In this document: positions 1 to 8,911 of the stretch, one piece after another
Layout: each line of letters begins with the position of its first letter
Numbering within the stretch: position 1 is the stretch's first letter
DNA from: Desulfosporosinus sp049943955
GTDB taxonomy: Bacteria; Bacillota; Desulfitobacteriia; Desulfitobacteriales; Desulfitobacteriaceae
Length of the DNA stretch: 64,000 nt
Assembly: GCF_049943955.1 (NCBI RefSeq)
Contig: NZ_JBNFTW010000006.1
Coordinates: 62,001 to 126,000 of the forward strand
Reading direction: 5' to 3'
Made by a program: the position numbers and the translations under genes
The notes under the pieces: model-generated
What the model was told of the DNA's origin: nothing
Databases searched by the model: none
The model's input: only the letters and a program-made list of their open reading frames with translations

Positions 1-876
1 GGGAAAATCGTGTGTTAATGAATAATAACCATAATGATCTCCAAAAGGGCCCTCAGGCCTGCGGACAAAGGGAGAAACCTTACCGCAAATGGCAAACTCA
101 GCCTCTGCAATGAGCGGGTGAGGATGAGAAGGAATATCAACTCGAGAGAGCTTTTCTCCCATCAAAAAAGAGGCAAAAATTAACTCAGGCAGCATTTCAG
201 GAAGCGGCGCTATAGCAGCAAGGATCAAAGCCGGCGGGCCTCCCAAAAAAAGAGTTGTAGGAAGGTCTTGTTCGAGCTGTTCTGCTTCAAAATAATGAAA
301 CCCTCCCCCTTTATGTATTTGCCAGTGGATTCCTGTCTCTTGCTGATTGTAGATCTGGATTCGATACATGCCAAGATTATGTTCTTTCGTCACAGGATGC
401 TCAGTGTATACCAAAGGCAAGGTCACAAAAGGACCGCCATCTTCGGGCCAACTCGTCAATACAGGAAGACGAGTTAAATCAACGGACTTCTCCTGAATTT
501 CAAGAACAGGAGCTTTTCCCGATTTCATAGAACGCAGACCGCTTTTGGCCAGAGAGATAATCCACTCCTTTTCCTGCCAAAGCAGCGACGGTTTTGGCGG
601 AAGCAGGCGATTTAGAGCAGCTACCGCTCTTTGAACAATTTCTTCCGGCTTTGGCCCAACAGCTAAATCAACTCTTTGCCGTGTACCAAATAAATTAGTC
701 ACAACTGGAAATTTACTGCCTTTTACTCGTTTGAATAATAGGGCAGGCCCTTCTGCTTGAATAACTCGGCGGTGAATTTCAGCGAGCTCCAGGTATGGGT
801 CAACTTCTGCCTCAATTTCTATGATTTGCTTTTCCTGTTTAAGAGTCGTGATAAACTGACGTAAATTGGAATGCAT
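1..876 (-). CDS. ubiD: UbiD family prenylated-FMN decarboxylase, N-terminal part (runs off the left edge)
   Basis: The frame is open from an ATG at 876 to the window edge (292 codons), so the C-terminal part is missing. The start is preceded by a GAAGG ribosome site. The first 70 residues follow the UbiD pattern: a VDPYLELAEIHRR stretch, then GPALLF and NLFGT. The prenyl-FMN-binding segment NLGMYRIQ follows near residue 170, then HWQIHKGGG. UbiD enzymes decarboxylate aromatic or alpha,beta-unsaturated acids using prenylated FMN made by UbiX. In this kind of organism the substrate may be a menaquinone precursor or an aromatic acid; the sequence does not decide. The gene follows the LpdD-like gene at 920-1339 by 43 bases, which suggests an operon. 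Confidence 0.9.
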   Translation of the reverse strand, partial: MHSNLRQFITTLKQEKQIIEIEAEVDPYLELAEIHRRVIQAEGPALLFKRVKGSKFPVVTNLFGTRQRVDLAVGPKPEEIVQRAVAALNRLLPPKPSLLWQEKEWIISLAKSGLRSMKSGKAPVLEIQEKSVDLTRLPVLTSWPEDGGPFVTLPLVYTEHPVTKEHNLGMYRIQIYNQQETGIHWQIHKGGGFHYFEAEQLEQDLPTTLFLGGPPALILAAIAPLPEMLPELIFASFLMGEKLSRVDIPSHPHPLIAEAEFAICGKVSPFVRRPEGPFGDHYGYYSLTHDFP

Positions 877-919
877 AAAACACCTTCTTCAATAGTATCA
901 TTGGAGCTATGGTTTAGTT

Positions 920-1339
920 TCAGTGAGAAGTCTCTGAAACCCCATCTGATTCCAGGAAATTCAATACAGTTCGAGTAAGATTGTTACAATTCTGTATAAT
1001 TTGACCTAATTCCTGCGAATTCAAGAGATCCGAATGGATACCTGCAGTGATGGTCACAGGAAACAAAATTGCCTGTGCAAGTGCTTCGGCCATAGTTCGG
1101 GCAACTTCTACATCTTTATGCCCCGGAACCGGTGTAATATAGACATCTGAACTCCACCCCTCTCCTTGCAAACTTTGACGGGGCAGAGCAAGAACAACCC
1201 CACCAACATGAGGCTTTTCTCCTCCTGTTAAAAGACCTTGCAGTCCATTGCCTGTATCGATAAGAGTTAGCAGTACTTGACAGCGTCCCACTCCTTCTTG
1301 CCACTGATATGACATTAATTCTGAATGTTTATCAAGCAT
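920..1339 (-). CDS. LpdD-like accessory protein of UbiD decarboxylase
   Basis: This is a 139-residue protein with no membrane segment. Its central part carries GGEKPHVGGVVLALPR, which resembles the conserved GG-x-PH-x-G motif I associate with LpdD/YclD proteins encoded beside UbiD-type decarboxylases. Some of these are described as prenylated-flavin chaperones. It lies 43 bases upstream of a ubiD gene on the same strand, the expected context. The function is inferred from the motif and the neighbour. The alternative is an unrelated small conserved protein. The ATG at 1339 has a GGGGAGGTTC ribosome site just upstream. Confidence 0.6.
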   Translation of the reverse strand: MLDKHSELMSYQWQEGVGRCQVLLTLIDTGNGLQGLLTGGEKPHVGGVVLALPRQSLQGEGWSSDVYITPVPGHKDVEVARTMAEALAQAILFPVTITAGIHSDLLNSQELGQIIQNCNNLTRTVLNFLESDGVSETSH

Positions 1340-1453
1340 TATTGAACCTCCCCACCTCTCTGTTTAACATCTATTCCGCTTTATTATACAATTTGGTCTT
1401 AATTATAGACAAGTTTTTGCTGCATTGTTAACCATGTTTGGAGGTTATAAAGA

Positions 1454-1502
1454 AACCTTCGGCTCCGCCTTTCTTTGTCAAAGCGGAAGCCAAAGGTTTT
1501 TA
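1454..1502 (-). terminator. Terminator of the dnaJ-clpB operon
   Basis: An AACCTTCGGCTCCGC arm pairs, with small bulges, with GCGGAAGCCAAAGGTT. The hairpin lies just after the clpB stop, with a T-rich run following on the minus strand. There are A/T runs on both sides, so it could also end transcription coming from the left. Confidence 0.8.
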
Positions 1503-1530
1503 TCAATATCTGAATAGACCAACTATGGTT

Positions 1531-4128
1531 TTAAGTTGATAAAGCTCTAAATATATAGTCCCCTGCAGCATCAATTTCAACTACTATTTTTTGCCCATCT
1601 TTTATCTCAGCCTGTAATAATTTAAGTGCCAAGGGGTTCTGGAGATGTTGTTGAATAACACGTTTCAGCGGCCTTGCTCCATAAACAGGATCATAACCTT
1701 CGTTGGCCAGTTGCTGCAAGGCCTGATCTGTTATCTCTAAGGATATATTACGTTCATGCAAACGTTTGCGTAAATGGCCCAGTTGAATCTCAACAATTTG
1801 TCCAATGTGTGCCCGATCAAGAGGATGAAAGACGATGACTTCGTCAAGACGATTAAGGAATTCAGGGCGAAAATGCTGCCGTAATTCTTCGTTGATGGCT
1901 GAACGAACTTCTTCCTGGGGAGCATTTCTGCGGGATAGTTCCTGAATTATAGGACTGCCAATATTACTCGTTAAAATAACTACGGTATTTTTAAAGTTGA
2001 CAATTCTTCCCTGACCATCGGTAAGCCGTCCGTCATCCAAGAGTTGTAACAATACATTGGTTACATCACTATGGGCCTTCTCCGTTTCATCAAATAAAAT
2101 AACACTATAGGGCTTACGACGTACGGCTTCCGTTAATTGACCACCTTCCTCATAACCAACATAGCCGGGAGGAGCTCCGATCAGACGAGCTACCGTGTGC
2201 TTCTCCATATACTCCGACATGTCGATCCGCACTAATGCTTGATCATCATCAAAGAGGAACTCCGCTAGGGCTCGTGCCAATTCTGTTTTGCCCACTCCGG
2301 TAGGCCCCAAGAAAAGGAAAGAACCTAAGGGGCGATTAGGGTCCTGCAGACCGGCACGGGCTCGTCGAACGGCATCTGAAACGGCGCGTACAGCCTCATC
2401 CTGTCCAATCACTCGTTGATGAATTCGTTCCTCCATCTGGACAAGTTTCTCCATCTCGCTTTCCATCAATTTGGAAACAGGAACATGGGTCCAAGTAGCT
2501 ACAATTTCGGCAATATCTTGCTCTACTACTTCTTGCTTTAACAGAGAATCTTGTTTACTCTGGAGCTTTTCTTCTTCATCCTTTAAGTTTTTCTCCAGGC
2601 TGGGAATTATCCCGTATTGTAATTCTGCTGCTTTATTATAGTCTAATTGTTGTTGAGCTTGTTCCATAAGATTTCGAGAACGATCCACTTCTTCTTTAAG
2701 CTGTTGAATCTTCGTCAGGATTTCCCGTTCGCCCTGCAGTTGAGCCTCTAGAGCTGACCGTTCCTCTTTAAGATTAGCAAGTTCTTTTTCGATTTTGCCT
2801 AAACGCTCTTTGCTTGCTTCATCTTTCTCCTTCTTGAGGGCTTCCCGTTCAATTTCCAGCTGCATAATTCGGCGTTTAATTTGGTCTAACTCATAAGGAT
2901 CACTCGTTATTTCCATCCGCATCCGTGCAGCGGCCTCATCAATTAAATCAATGGCCTTGTCAGGCAGAAAACGATCACTGATATAGCGATCCGACAGTAC
3001 TGCAGCCGCAATAATCGCTCCATCGGTTATGCGAACCCCGTGATGCGTTTCATAACGTTCCTTTAAACCTCTTAGAATTGAAATAGTATCTTCCACACTA
3101 GGAGCATCAACAATAATCGGCTGAAAACGACGCTCCAGAGCAGCATCTTTCTCGATATGCTTACGATATTCTGCCAGAGTAGTAGCTCCAAGCATGCTTA
3201 GTTCTCCGCGAGCTAACATAGGCTTCAGCATATTACTGGCATCCATGGCTCCTTCAGCTGCCCCCGCACCCACGACCGTGTGCAATTCATCAATAAACAA
3301 AATTACATCGTCACGATTGTGAATTTCTTTCAGGACTGCTTTTAAGCGTTCTTCAAATTCCCCGCGATATTTAGCCCCAGCAATCATCGTTCCAAGATCA
3401 AGGGCGATGACTTGTTTATCTTTAATTGCCTTGGGGACGTCACCGCGAACAATTCTTTGAGCTAGCCCCTCAACAATCGCGGTCTTTCCGACTCCTGGTT
3501 CTCCAATCAACACCGGATTGTTTTTAGTTCGTCGAGATAGAGTTTGGATCACCCGACGAATTACCTCATCCCGTCCGATGACAGGATCTAAACGTCCGCG
3601 TTTAGCCTGCTCAACTAAATTCAAACCGTATTGTTCCAAAGCAGCATAGGTCCCTTCTGGGTTTGGGCTTGTTACCCGCTGTGTTCCTCTCACTTCCCGC
3701 AAGGCTTGAAGTAGATTTTCCCGAGTTAATCCAACTTGTTTAAGAACCTTTTCGGCGGCTCCTCCGGCCTTTTCCAGAATGGATAACAGGATATGCTCAG
3801 TGCTTACATATTCATCGCCAAAGGTTGACATTTCGTCATGAGCCGCAACCAAGACTGTCCGTAAGCGGGGAGATATTGTAATTTGAAGGTTCCCGCCGCT
3901 TATGCGCGAAAATTGGTTTATTTCTTGACGCAGGGATTGAACAAGAACCCCAACTGCCAGATTCAGTTTTGCTAAGACTTGGGGAACCACGCCGTCTCCC
4001 TGTTCCAGAAGTGAAAGCAGTAAATGTTCCGGTTCAACCTGACTGTTTCCGTTCCGTTCTGTCAATGCTTGCGCCTGAGCAATTGCTTCTTGGGATTTTT
4101 GAGTAAATCGATTTGTATCAAATGCCAT
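1531..4128 (-). CDS. clpB: ATP-dependent chaperone ClpB
   Basis: ClpB is a cytoplasmic hexameric disaggregase that works with DnaK/DnaJ/GrpE to resolubilise heat-damaged proteins. The 865 residues match the usual length. In order: double Clp-N repeat (about 1-145), first AAA+ domain with Walker A GEPGVGKTA (near 208) and Walker B VILFIDELH, the long coiled-coil middle domain (about 400-530, rich in Glu/Lys), second AAA+ with GPTGVGKTE (near 606), and the D2 small domain. The middle domain separates it from ClpA and ClpC. It lies 41 bases after the J-protein gene and has no obvious promoter of its own, so it is probably cotranscribed from the CtsR-type promoter near 5270. Confidence 0.97.
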   Translation of the reverse strand: MAFDTNRFTQKSQEAIAQAQALTERNGNSQVEPEHLLLSLLEQGDGVVPQVLAKLNLAVGVLVQSLRQEINQFSRISGGNLQITISPRLRTVLVAAHDEMSTFGDEYVSTEHILLSILEKAGGAAEKVLKQVGLTRENLLQALREVRGTQRVTSPNPEGTYAALEQYGLNLVEQAKRGRLDPVIGRDEVIRRVIQTLSRRTKNNPVLIGEPGVGKTAIVEGLAQRIVRGDVPKAIKDKQVIALDLGTMIAGAKYRGEFEERLKAVLKEIHNRDDVILFIDELHTVVGAGAAEGAMDASNMLKPMLARGELSMLGATTLAEYRKHIEKDAALERRFQPIIVDAPSVEDTISILRGLKERYETHHGVRITDGAIIAAAVLSDRYISDRFLPDKAIDLIDEAAARMRMEITSDPYELDQIKRRIMQLEIEREALKKEKDEASKERLGKIEKELANLKEERSALEAQLQGEREILTKIQQLKEEVDRSRNLMEQAQQQLDYNKAAELQYGIIPSLEKNLKDEEEKLQSKQDSLLKQEVVEQDIAEIVATWTHVPVSKLMESEMEKLVQMEERIHQRVIGQDEAVRAVSDAVRRARAGLQDPNRPLGSFLFLGPTGVGKTELARALAEFLFDDDQALVRIDMSEYMEKHTVARLIGAPPGYVGYEEGGQLTEAVRRKPYSVILFDETEKAHSDVTNVLLQLLDDGRLTDGQGRIVNFKNTVVILTSNIGSPIIQELSRRNAPQEEVRSAINEELRQHFRPEFLNRLDEVIVFHPLDRAHIGQIVEIQLGHLRKRLHERNISLEITDQALQQLANEGYDPVYGARPLKRVIQQHLQNPLALKLLQAEIKDGQKIVVEIDAAGDYIFRALST

Positions 4129-4169
4129 GGTTACACTCTCCTCTCTAAATTAAAGTTAAATAAGAATGT

Positions 4170-5150
4170 TTACTCGGTTATACCCCGTTTTTGAGCTAAT
4201 TCACGAAGGGCATCAAGTTCTTGTGGATTCAAATTTTCCGGAAGTACGATTGATAATTCCGCTAACAGGGCTCCGTATTGGTGGGGTTGTTCTAATTTTG
4301 GCATTCCTTTTCCCTTCAAGCGAAACTTTTTCCCACTTTGAGATAAAGGTGGAATTTTAAGAAGGACTTCCCCGCCAAAGGTCGGAACGCGAACTTCCCC
4401 CCCAAGGATTGCCTTATAAAAATCGACCGGCAAAATAATTTTTAAGTCATCACCATCTCTGCTGAAACGTGGATCGTCGCTGACCGTAATATTTAGATAA
4501 AGGTTTCCTGCAGGACCCCCAGCAATCCCAGGACCGCCTTGTCCGGCCAAGCGAACCTTTGACCCCATCCTTACACCTTTGGGAATCTTAGCCTCAATTT
4601 GCTTTTCTCCAGTTCTAATAACCCTTTTAGTGCCATTGTACGCTTCCTCCAAGGTCACTTGGACATCAACGTCAAGATCTTGACCGGCACGCGATCTAAC
4701 CCCTGTCGAACTGCCACCAAAGCCAAAGGATTGTCCCCCTCCGAAAAGAGTCGAGAAGAAATCCGAAAAACCATCTGCTCCATAAAAGCCCCCAGAACGA
4801 GCTGAACCCCCGAACATTTCTGCAAACTCTTCGGGAGACATGGTATAAGTCTGATGTCCGCCATCACCGGGATGTGCCTGCCATCGGCCCCAATCGAAAT
4901 CACCGCGTCCGCCGCGCTTCTGCCATTGTTGATAATCCTGCTTCAATTCGTCATACTTTCGCCGTTTCTCAGGATCACTAATTGCTTGATAAGCCTCACT
5001 GACCTCTTTAAATTTAGCTTCAGCCGATTTGTCTCCCGGATTTACGTCGGGATGATACTTCTTAGCAAGCTTTTGGTAAGCTTTTTTAATCGTTTTATCA
5101 TCCGCATCAGGAGAGACCCCCAGAATTTCGTAATAATCTTTAAAATCCAT
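4170..5150 (-). CDS. J-domain co-chaperone, CbpA/DnaJ type without zinc fingers
   Basis: The 326 residues begin with a J domain (1-70) holding the HPD motif in YHPDVNPGD, which stimulates DnaK ATPase. A Gly/Phe/Ser-rich linker follows (about 110-155), then the two beta-barrel client-binding domains. The CxxCxGxG zinc-finger repeats of classical DnaJ are absent, so this is a CbpA-type (type II) J protein. It is the first gene of the operon with clpB, a pairing that suits disaggregation. The ATG is preceded by GAGGTGG. A promoter with a CtsR-like operator lies about 110 bases upstream. Confidence 0.92.
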   Translation of the reverse strand: MDFKDYYEILGVSPDADDKTIKKAYQKLAKKYHPDVNPGDKSAEAKFKEVSEAYQAISDPEKRRKYDELKQDYQQWQKRGGRGDFDWGRWQAHPGDGGHQTYTMSPEEFAEMFGGSARSGGFYGADGFSDFFSTLFGGGQSFGFGGSSTGVRSRAGQDLDVDVQVTLEEAYNGTKRVIRTGEKQIEAKIPKGVRMGSKVRLAGQGGPGIAGGPAGNLYLNITVSDDPRFSRDGDDLKIILPVDFYKAILGGEVRVPTFGGEVLLKIPPLSQSGKKFRLKGKGMPKLEQPHQYGALLAELSIVLPENLNPQELDALRELAQKRGITE

Positions 5151-5269
5151 AGTACCACCTCAAATGATCAAACTTTCCACGTCATGATTTATGAGAACTT
5201 CCCCTATATTGTCTAAACTTAAAATGCTGCGCTTGGGATATATTGGTTTTATTTTTCCTTGACACTTAG

Positions 5270-5309
5270 ATTATATTCTCTTTTTTGGCGAAGGTCAATA
5301 ATGGTCAGA
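5270..5309 (-). promoter_or_regulatory. Sigma-A promoter with CtsR-like operator for dnaJ/cbpA-clpB
   Basis: On the minus strand TTGACC (5298-5293) is followed after exactly 17 bases by TATAAT (5275-5270). The plus strand at 5293-5309 reads GGTCAAT-AAT-GGTCAGA. That is two direct heptads spaced as in the CtsR consensus GGTCAAA-NAN-GGTCAAA, with one mismatch in each. The operator covers the -35 box, as expected for a repressor. CtsR itself is not in the window. Confidence 0.75.
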
Positions 5310-5470
5310 TATTATCATAAGAATTATTCTTTAATAGCCAACATTATTAATAGAAAAAAGTATGCCTTGAGTAATTACCCAAAACATACCATAATTAACA
5401 AACTATTATCTTTAACGAAAACTTCTTTACCATTTAACTGATTTGATCATCCTCAGCAGACGATAATTCT

Positions 5471-5655
5471 GAGTGAACTCGTTCAGCTAAAGCTGAACAT
5501 CGGGGCTTCAGATACAATAATGTCCAGTGGACATTATTGCCAAGCCGCCTTTCCCAATAGGAATTCTTAGCGGCGAAGGAGGACTCTACCCCACCTGAAG
5601 TTAACGAAGGTCCCACCCCCCTTATAGAAGTGGAGGTCTTAAACACTGGATAAAT
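5471..5655 (-). repeat. Orphan IS200/IS605-type right end, TnpB omega-RNA-like
   Basis: This stretch reads as structured RNA on the minus strand: several G-rich and C-rich blocks, an AATGTCCACTGGACATT palindrome (near 5530), a GAAGCCCC block, a GTTCAGCTTTAGCTGAAC hairpin, then GAGTTCACTC. The pattern GAAGCCC-hairpin-GTTCAC resembles the 3' end of IS605/IS1341 elements, where the omega (re)RNA overlaps the right end. No tnpA or tnpB lies nearby. A second copy of the last 80 bases is at 59330-59409; its terminal 31 bases are identical. A 76-codon frame crossing this region looks fortuitous. Confidence 0.55.
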
Positions 5656-5665
5656 TGAGCCCAAT

Positions 5666-7408
5666 CTATTTTGAGCGTATTAGAGCGATGCGGTTCATGA
5701 CGTTGTCTTTGACCAAGCGCAGTAACTCCTCTGCAGACGATTGTGAATCTGCTTTTACGGAGAAATAGAACTTGATCTTAGGTTCTGTTCCAGATGGCCG
5801 AACCATAACAAACCCGCCTCCTGCAAAGGAAAATCTCAAAACATTGGAACGCGGAAGTGTTAGGGGATAGGATTGACCTGAAACAAGGTTCTTACCAATT
5901 TGTTGCTCATAATCATCGATTTTTTCAATCTGATTACCGCATATTTCACGGATTTCCTCCTGACGAAGTGAGTCCATAATCCGTACCATTTCTTCTTGGC
6001 CCCGATGGCCTTCTAAGGTCAAAGATTCCTGAGAATCAAGGTAATACCCATACATTTGGTAAATGGTTTCCAAAACTTCAAAAAGGCTGCGATGTTCCAT
6101 ATTTCTATAATAGAGAGCGGCTTCCGCTAAAAGGACTGAAGCGATAATTCCATCCTTGTCTCGAACGAAGTCTCCCGCAAGATAGCCATAGCTCTCTTCG
6201 AAACCGAATTGGAATTTTCCCCAACCACCATCTTCCATTTCTTTTTCCTTTTCAGCAATGAATTTAAAGCCGGTTAGCACATTTTCCACCGCGACCTTAA
6301 AATATCGCGCAACCTCATCTGCCAAATCTGTCGAAGCAATTGTTTTGATAATAGCCGCCTTTTCAGGAAGAATGCCTAAATTCTTTTTCTGTGACAGCAC
6401 ATAATAGGTTAACAAGACTCCGATCTGATTGCCTGAAAGCTGACGATAATCACCATTTGGGACCCTTAATACCACACCTAGGCGATCAGAATCAGGATCA
6501 GTTGCTAACAACAATTCTGCCTTAACCTTCTTCCCATACTCTCGAGCTAAATCAAAGGTCGTGGGGATTTCCGGATTAGGATAAGGAACCGTCGTGAAAT
6601 TGGGATCGGGTTGTTCTTGCTCTTTTACAACAGTCACAGAACTAAACCCCAGCTCGGCTAAAGCGCTTCGCACTAGTTTATTTCCTGCTCCATTAAAAGG
6701 TGTGTAGACAATTGAAAGCTCCTTACCTCGGTGGACATCCAGCTCAGGGTGAAGGGCGAGTTCTTTCACACGAGAGAGGTAAACGTTGTCAATTTCGGCG
6801 CCGATCATCTGAAGAAGGCCTTCTCTTTTAGCTGCTTCTATGGGCATAGGCTCGATTCCCAGCCAACTTTCACGAGCTTCGATTCGAGCGAGAATTTCAT
6901 CCGCTTTGGCAGGCGGTACTTGCCCGCCATCTTCCCAATAGACTTTGTACCCGTTATATACTTTGGGGTTGTGACTCGCCGTAACAACGATCCCGGCAAT
7001 CGCTTGAAGTTCTCGAACCGCGAAGGAAAGCTCAGGGGTTGGCCGCAATTCGTCAAACAGGTAAGCTTTAACACCATTTTGAGCCAGGATCAAAGCAGCT
7101 TCAAGGGCAAAGTCCGCAGAAAACCAGCGCGAATCATAGGCTATGACGACACCACGTTTCTTTCCCTCAGGTCCGTGATCACAAATGTATTCCGCCAGGC
7201 CTTGAGTAACCTTCCTGATAACATACTTGTTCATTCGATTTGTACCTGCGGCCATAATTCCTCTTAAACCACCTGTACCGAATTCTAAGTCCTTATAAAA
7301 ACGATCCTCAATTTCTTGCTGATCGGTAAGCTGCTTTAATTCTTGTCTTGTTTCTTCATCAAAATAGGGATTTTCTGACCATATTTGGTATCGATCTCGG
7401 AAGCTCAT
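5666..7408 (-). CDS. pgcA: Alpha-phosphoglucomutase / phosphomannomutase family
   Basis: The enzyme interconverts hexose 1- and 6-phosphates in the cytoplasm, feeding glycogen, wall polymers and nucleotide sugars. The 580 residues match the long bacterial PgcA/PGM2-like group. The phosphoserine loop is TASHNP (143-148), the metal-binding loop is DPDSDR (about 300), the sugar-specificity loop is GFEESYGY, and the phosphate-binding loop is RPSGTEPKIKFY near the C-terminus. Start MSFRDRY has a GGAGGAATT site upstream. It stands alone between hairpins. It could supply UDP-glucose precursor for the large glucan synthase at 30-38.7 kb, but that link is inference. Confidence 0.93.
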   Translation of the reverse strand: MSFRDRYQIWSENPYFDEETRQELKQLTDQQEIEDRFYKDLEFGTGGLRGIMAAGTNRMNKYVIRKVTQGLAEYICDHGPEGKKRGVVIAYDSRWFSADFALEAALILAQNGVKAYLFDELRPTPELSFAVRELQAIAGIVVTASHNPKVYNGYKVYWEDGGQVPPAKADEILARIEARESWLGIEPMPIEAAKREGLLQMIGAEIDNVYLSRVKELALHPELDVHRGKELSIVYTPFNGAGNKLVRSALAELGFSSVTVVKEQEQPDPNFTTVPYPNPEIPTTFDLAREYGKKVKAELLLATDPDSDRLGVVLRVPNGDYRQLSGNQIGVLLTYYVLSQKKNLGILPEKAAIIKTIASTDLADEVARYFKVAVENVLTGFKFIAEKEKEMEDGGWGKFQFGFEESYGYLAGDFVRDKDGIIASVLLAEAALYYRNMEHRSLFEVLETIYQMYGYYLDSQESLTLEGHRGQEEMVRIMDSLRQEEIREICGNQIEKIDDYEQQIGKNLVSGQSYPLTLPRSNVLRFSFAGGGFVMVRPSGTEPKIKFYFSVKADSQSSAEELLRLVKDNVMNRIALIRSK

Positions 7409-7515
7409 CTCGATAATTCCTCCTTATTGCCTTCAGACTTGGAATATGTTCCCTTTTCAGTGAGTATAACATACTCTAATCCGTTAGAACAGCTTGAACG
7501 AAACAACTCAAGTGT

Positions 7516-7563
7516 AAAAGCGAGCTCCTTATATCAATTAGATAATATAAGAAACTCGCTTTT
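7516..7563. terminator. Bidirectional hairpin
   Basis: AAAAGCGAG (7516-7524) pairs with CTCGCTTTT (7555-7563), with an inner CTTATAT/ATATAAG stem. A- and T-runs on both sides fit a terminator on either strand. It lies between the pgcA start and the small gene at 7652-7756, probably ending the latter. Confidence 0.65.
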
Positions 7564-7651
7564 AGATTCGGGTTTGGAATGTTTCAAGGCTTATTAGGTT
7601 ACAATTTAGGATTAGAATCCGGGTCAAAATACCGCTCCCTTTCGTAACTGC

Positions 7652-7756
7652 TTATCCCTCTTTATGAACTGGCCTGCGAGTCTGCCCGGACTTAAGGGAT
7701 TCTAGTCCTATTGACTCTAAGATAGCATTGATCATTAACTGCTCTTTTTGCGTCAT
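7652..7756 (-). CDS. Small protein of 34 residues, unknown function
   Basis: The ATG at 7756 is preceded by AAAGGAGATTTCT, an excellent ribosome site with a 6-base spacer. The 34-codon frame ends in TAA and encodes a soluble, Lys/Glu/Gln-rich peptide starting MTQKEQLMINAIL. A terminator-like hairpin follows (7516-7563). I do not recognise it. The ribosome site, clean stop and terminator make a real small gene plausible. The 504-base gap between pgcA and the acetyltransferase gene holds nothing else I can support. Confidence 0.5.
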   Translation of the reverse strand: MTQKEQLMINAILESIGLESLKSGQTRRPVHKEG

Positions 7757-7912
7757 AGAAATCTCCTTTCTAATAGAATATTAGATATTTTTTTATTATA
7801 TACCAATCTCTGTAAATTTTCAAGAGACCATAGGTATAATACTATACTGTAATTTTTGGTAATGACCCCAATTCGCACCAGACCTTACTACTATATGCTT
7901 CTTTTCTCCGCA

Positions 7913-8731
7913 TTATTCCAATCTCAAACACATTTCAATCTGCCGTGAATGAGCATATACTCCATTTATTTGAAGAAAAGCAACAATCCAATCTTCCGGT
8001 TGGTTTAATAAAGAAAATCCACGCTTACGAAATTTTAGGATCATTGAGGTTATTTCCTCTGCTCCTGCCGTATTTGAACTCCAGACATCGAGTATAGGGC
8101 CATTATTCTGTCTGAGGGTTATAATTCCTGCACTACCGTTAGCATTCATTAAAGCTTGAATATTCCGATAGCGTTTTAAATATCCTTGCCGACGCTGCCA
8201 TGGTGGAATAAAATTGGCCTGCAGACGTTTCTCCAAATATTGCTCTAAGGGAATTTCTTTAAAAGGTTTTATAGTTATAGCAGATAAAGGAGCATTCTCC
8301 AGGGAAGCAGTTCGATAAACATAAAGTTGACGAATCCCCGAAAAGCCGATAGAACGATAAACTTTTTGGGCATGATTTTGAACAAGAACTTCTAAATAGA
8401 CCCTTGCAAGGCCAAGACGTTGGGCCAATTCAATCTGTGCTTTCATCAACGGTTTAAAAAGGCCCTTGCCTCGATATCTTGGATCAATGCTTGTTCCCGC
8501 AACCCAGCCATCTGAATCCTTTACGGCTAACAAAGAAAACCCCACGATCTGATTATGTACCCATATGGCGATAGAGTTCGCTAACTCAACTTGCCCAAGT
8601 TCCAGCCAAAATTTCATATGCTCCGGAGTATAAGCCATATTATAATAATAACCCTGCCAGCAACGATTCCATAGTTCCACCATTTCAGGCAGCCGAATCC
8701 GTTCTAGTGTGGTCACTCTCATAGATTCCAT
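7913..8731 (-). CDS. GNAT family N-acetyltransferase
   Basis: The protein is an acyl-CoA-dependent acetyltransferase of unknown substrate. The GNAT core lies in the first half: beta strand IVGFSLLAV, then the acetyl-CoA pyrophosphate loop in RYRGKGLFKPLMKAQ (R-x-x-G-x-G pattern), then YLEVLVQNHAQKVYRSIGF, the usual last GNAT segment. A second, degenerate GNAT-like half of about 120 residues follows, as in some two-domain members. I chose the ATG at 8731 (272 residues). An in-frame GTG at 8791 has no ribosome site, and an ATG three codons further in is equally possible. The gene is divergent from the aminopeptidase gene. Confidence 0.8.
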   Translation of the reverse strand: MESMRVTTLERIRLPEMVELWNRCWQGYYYNMAYTPEHMKFWLELGQVELANSIAIWVHNQIVGFSLLAVKDSDGWVAGTSIDPRYRGKGLFKPLMKAQIELAQRLGLARVYLEVLVQNHAQKVYRSIGFSGIRQLYVYRTASLENAPLSAITIKPFKEIPLEQYLEKRLQANFIPPWQRRQGYLKRYRNIQALMNANGSAGIITLRQNNGPILDVWSSNTAGAEEITSMILKFRKRGFSLLNQPEDWIVAFLQINGVYAHSRQIEMCLRLE

Positions 8732-8911
8732 AATGTAAAACTCACTTTGTTTTGTTATTAAAACGACTTTTTCAATGTTTCCAGCTACCACTAGATTGGT
8801 TATAAATAGTAAAATAAGAATGTATTATAATTGATAGTAATCGTTTTTCGAAAAAATATCAACGAAAAATATTATCAACTCTTTTATGAAGTAAGAAAGG
8901 CGGTCCCAGTA

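Noticed and set aside
5434..5664. 76-codon minus-strand frame downstream of pgcA
   Set aside because: It runs through the palindromes of the right-end repeat and lacks a ribosome site. The same sequence recurs at 59330 without an open frame.
8831..8911. Upstream extension of the M18 aminopeptidase
   Set aside because: The extra 27 residues do not resemble the family N-terminus, and the start at 8912 has a ribosome site.
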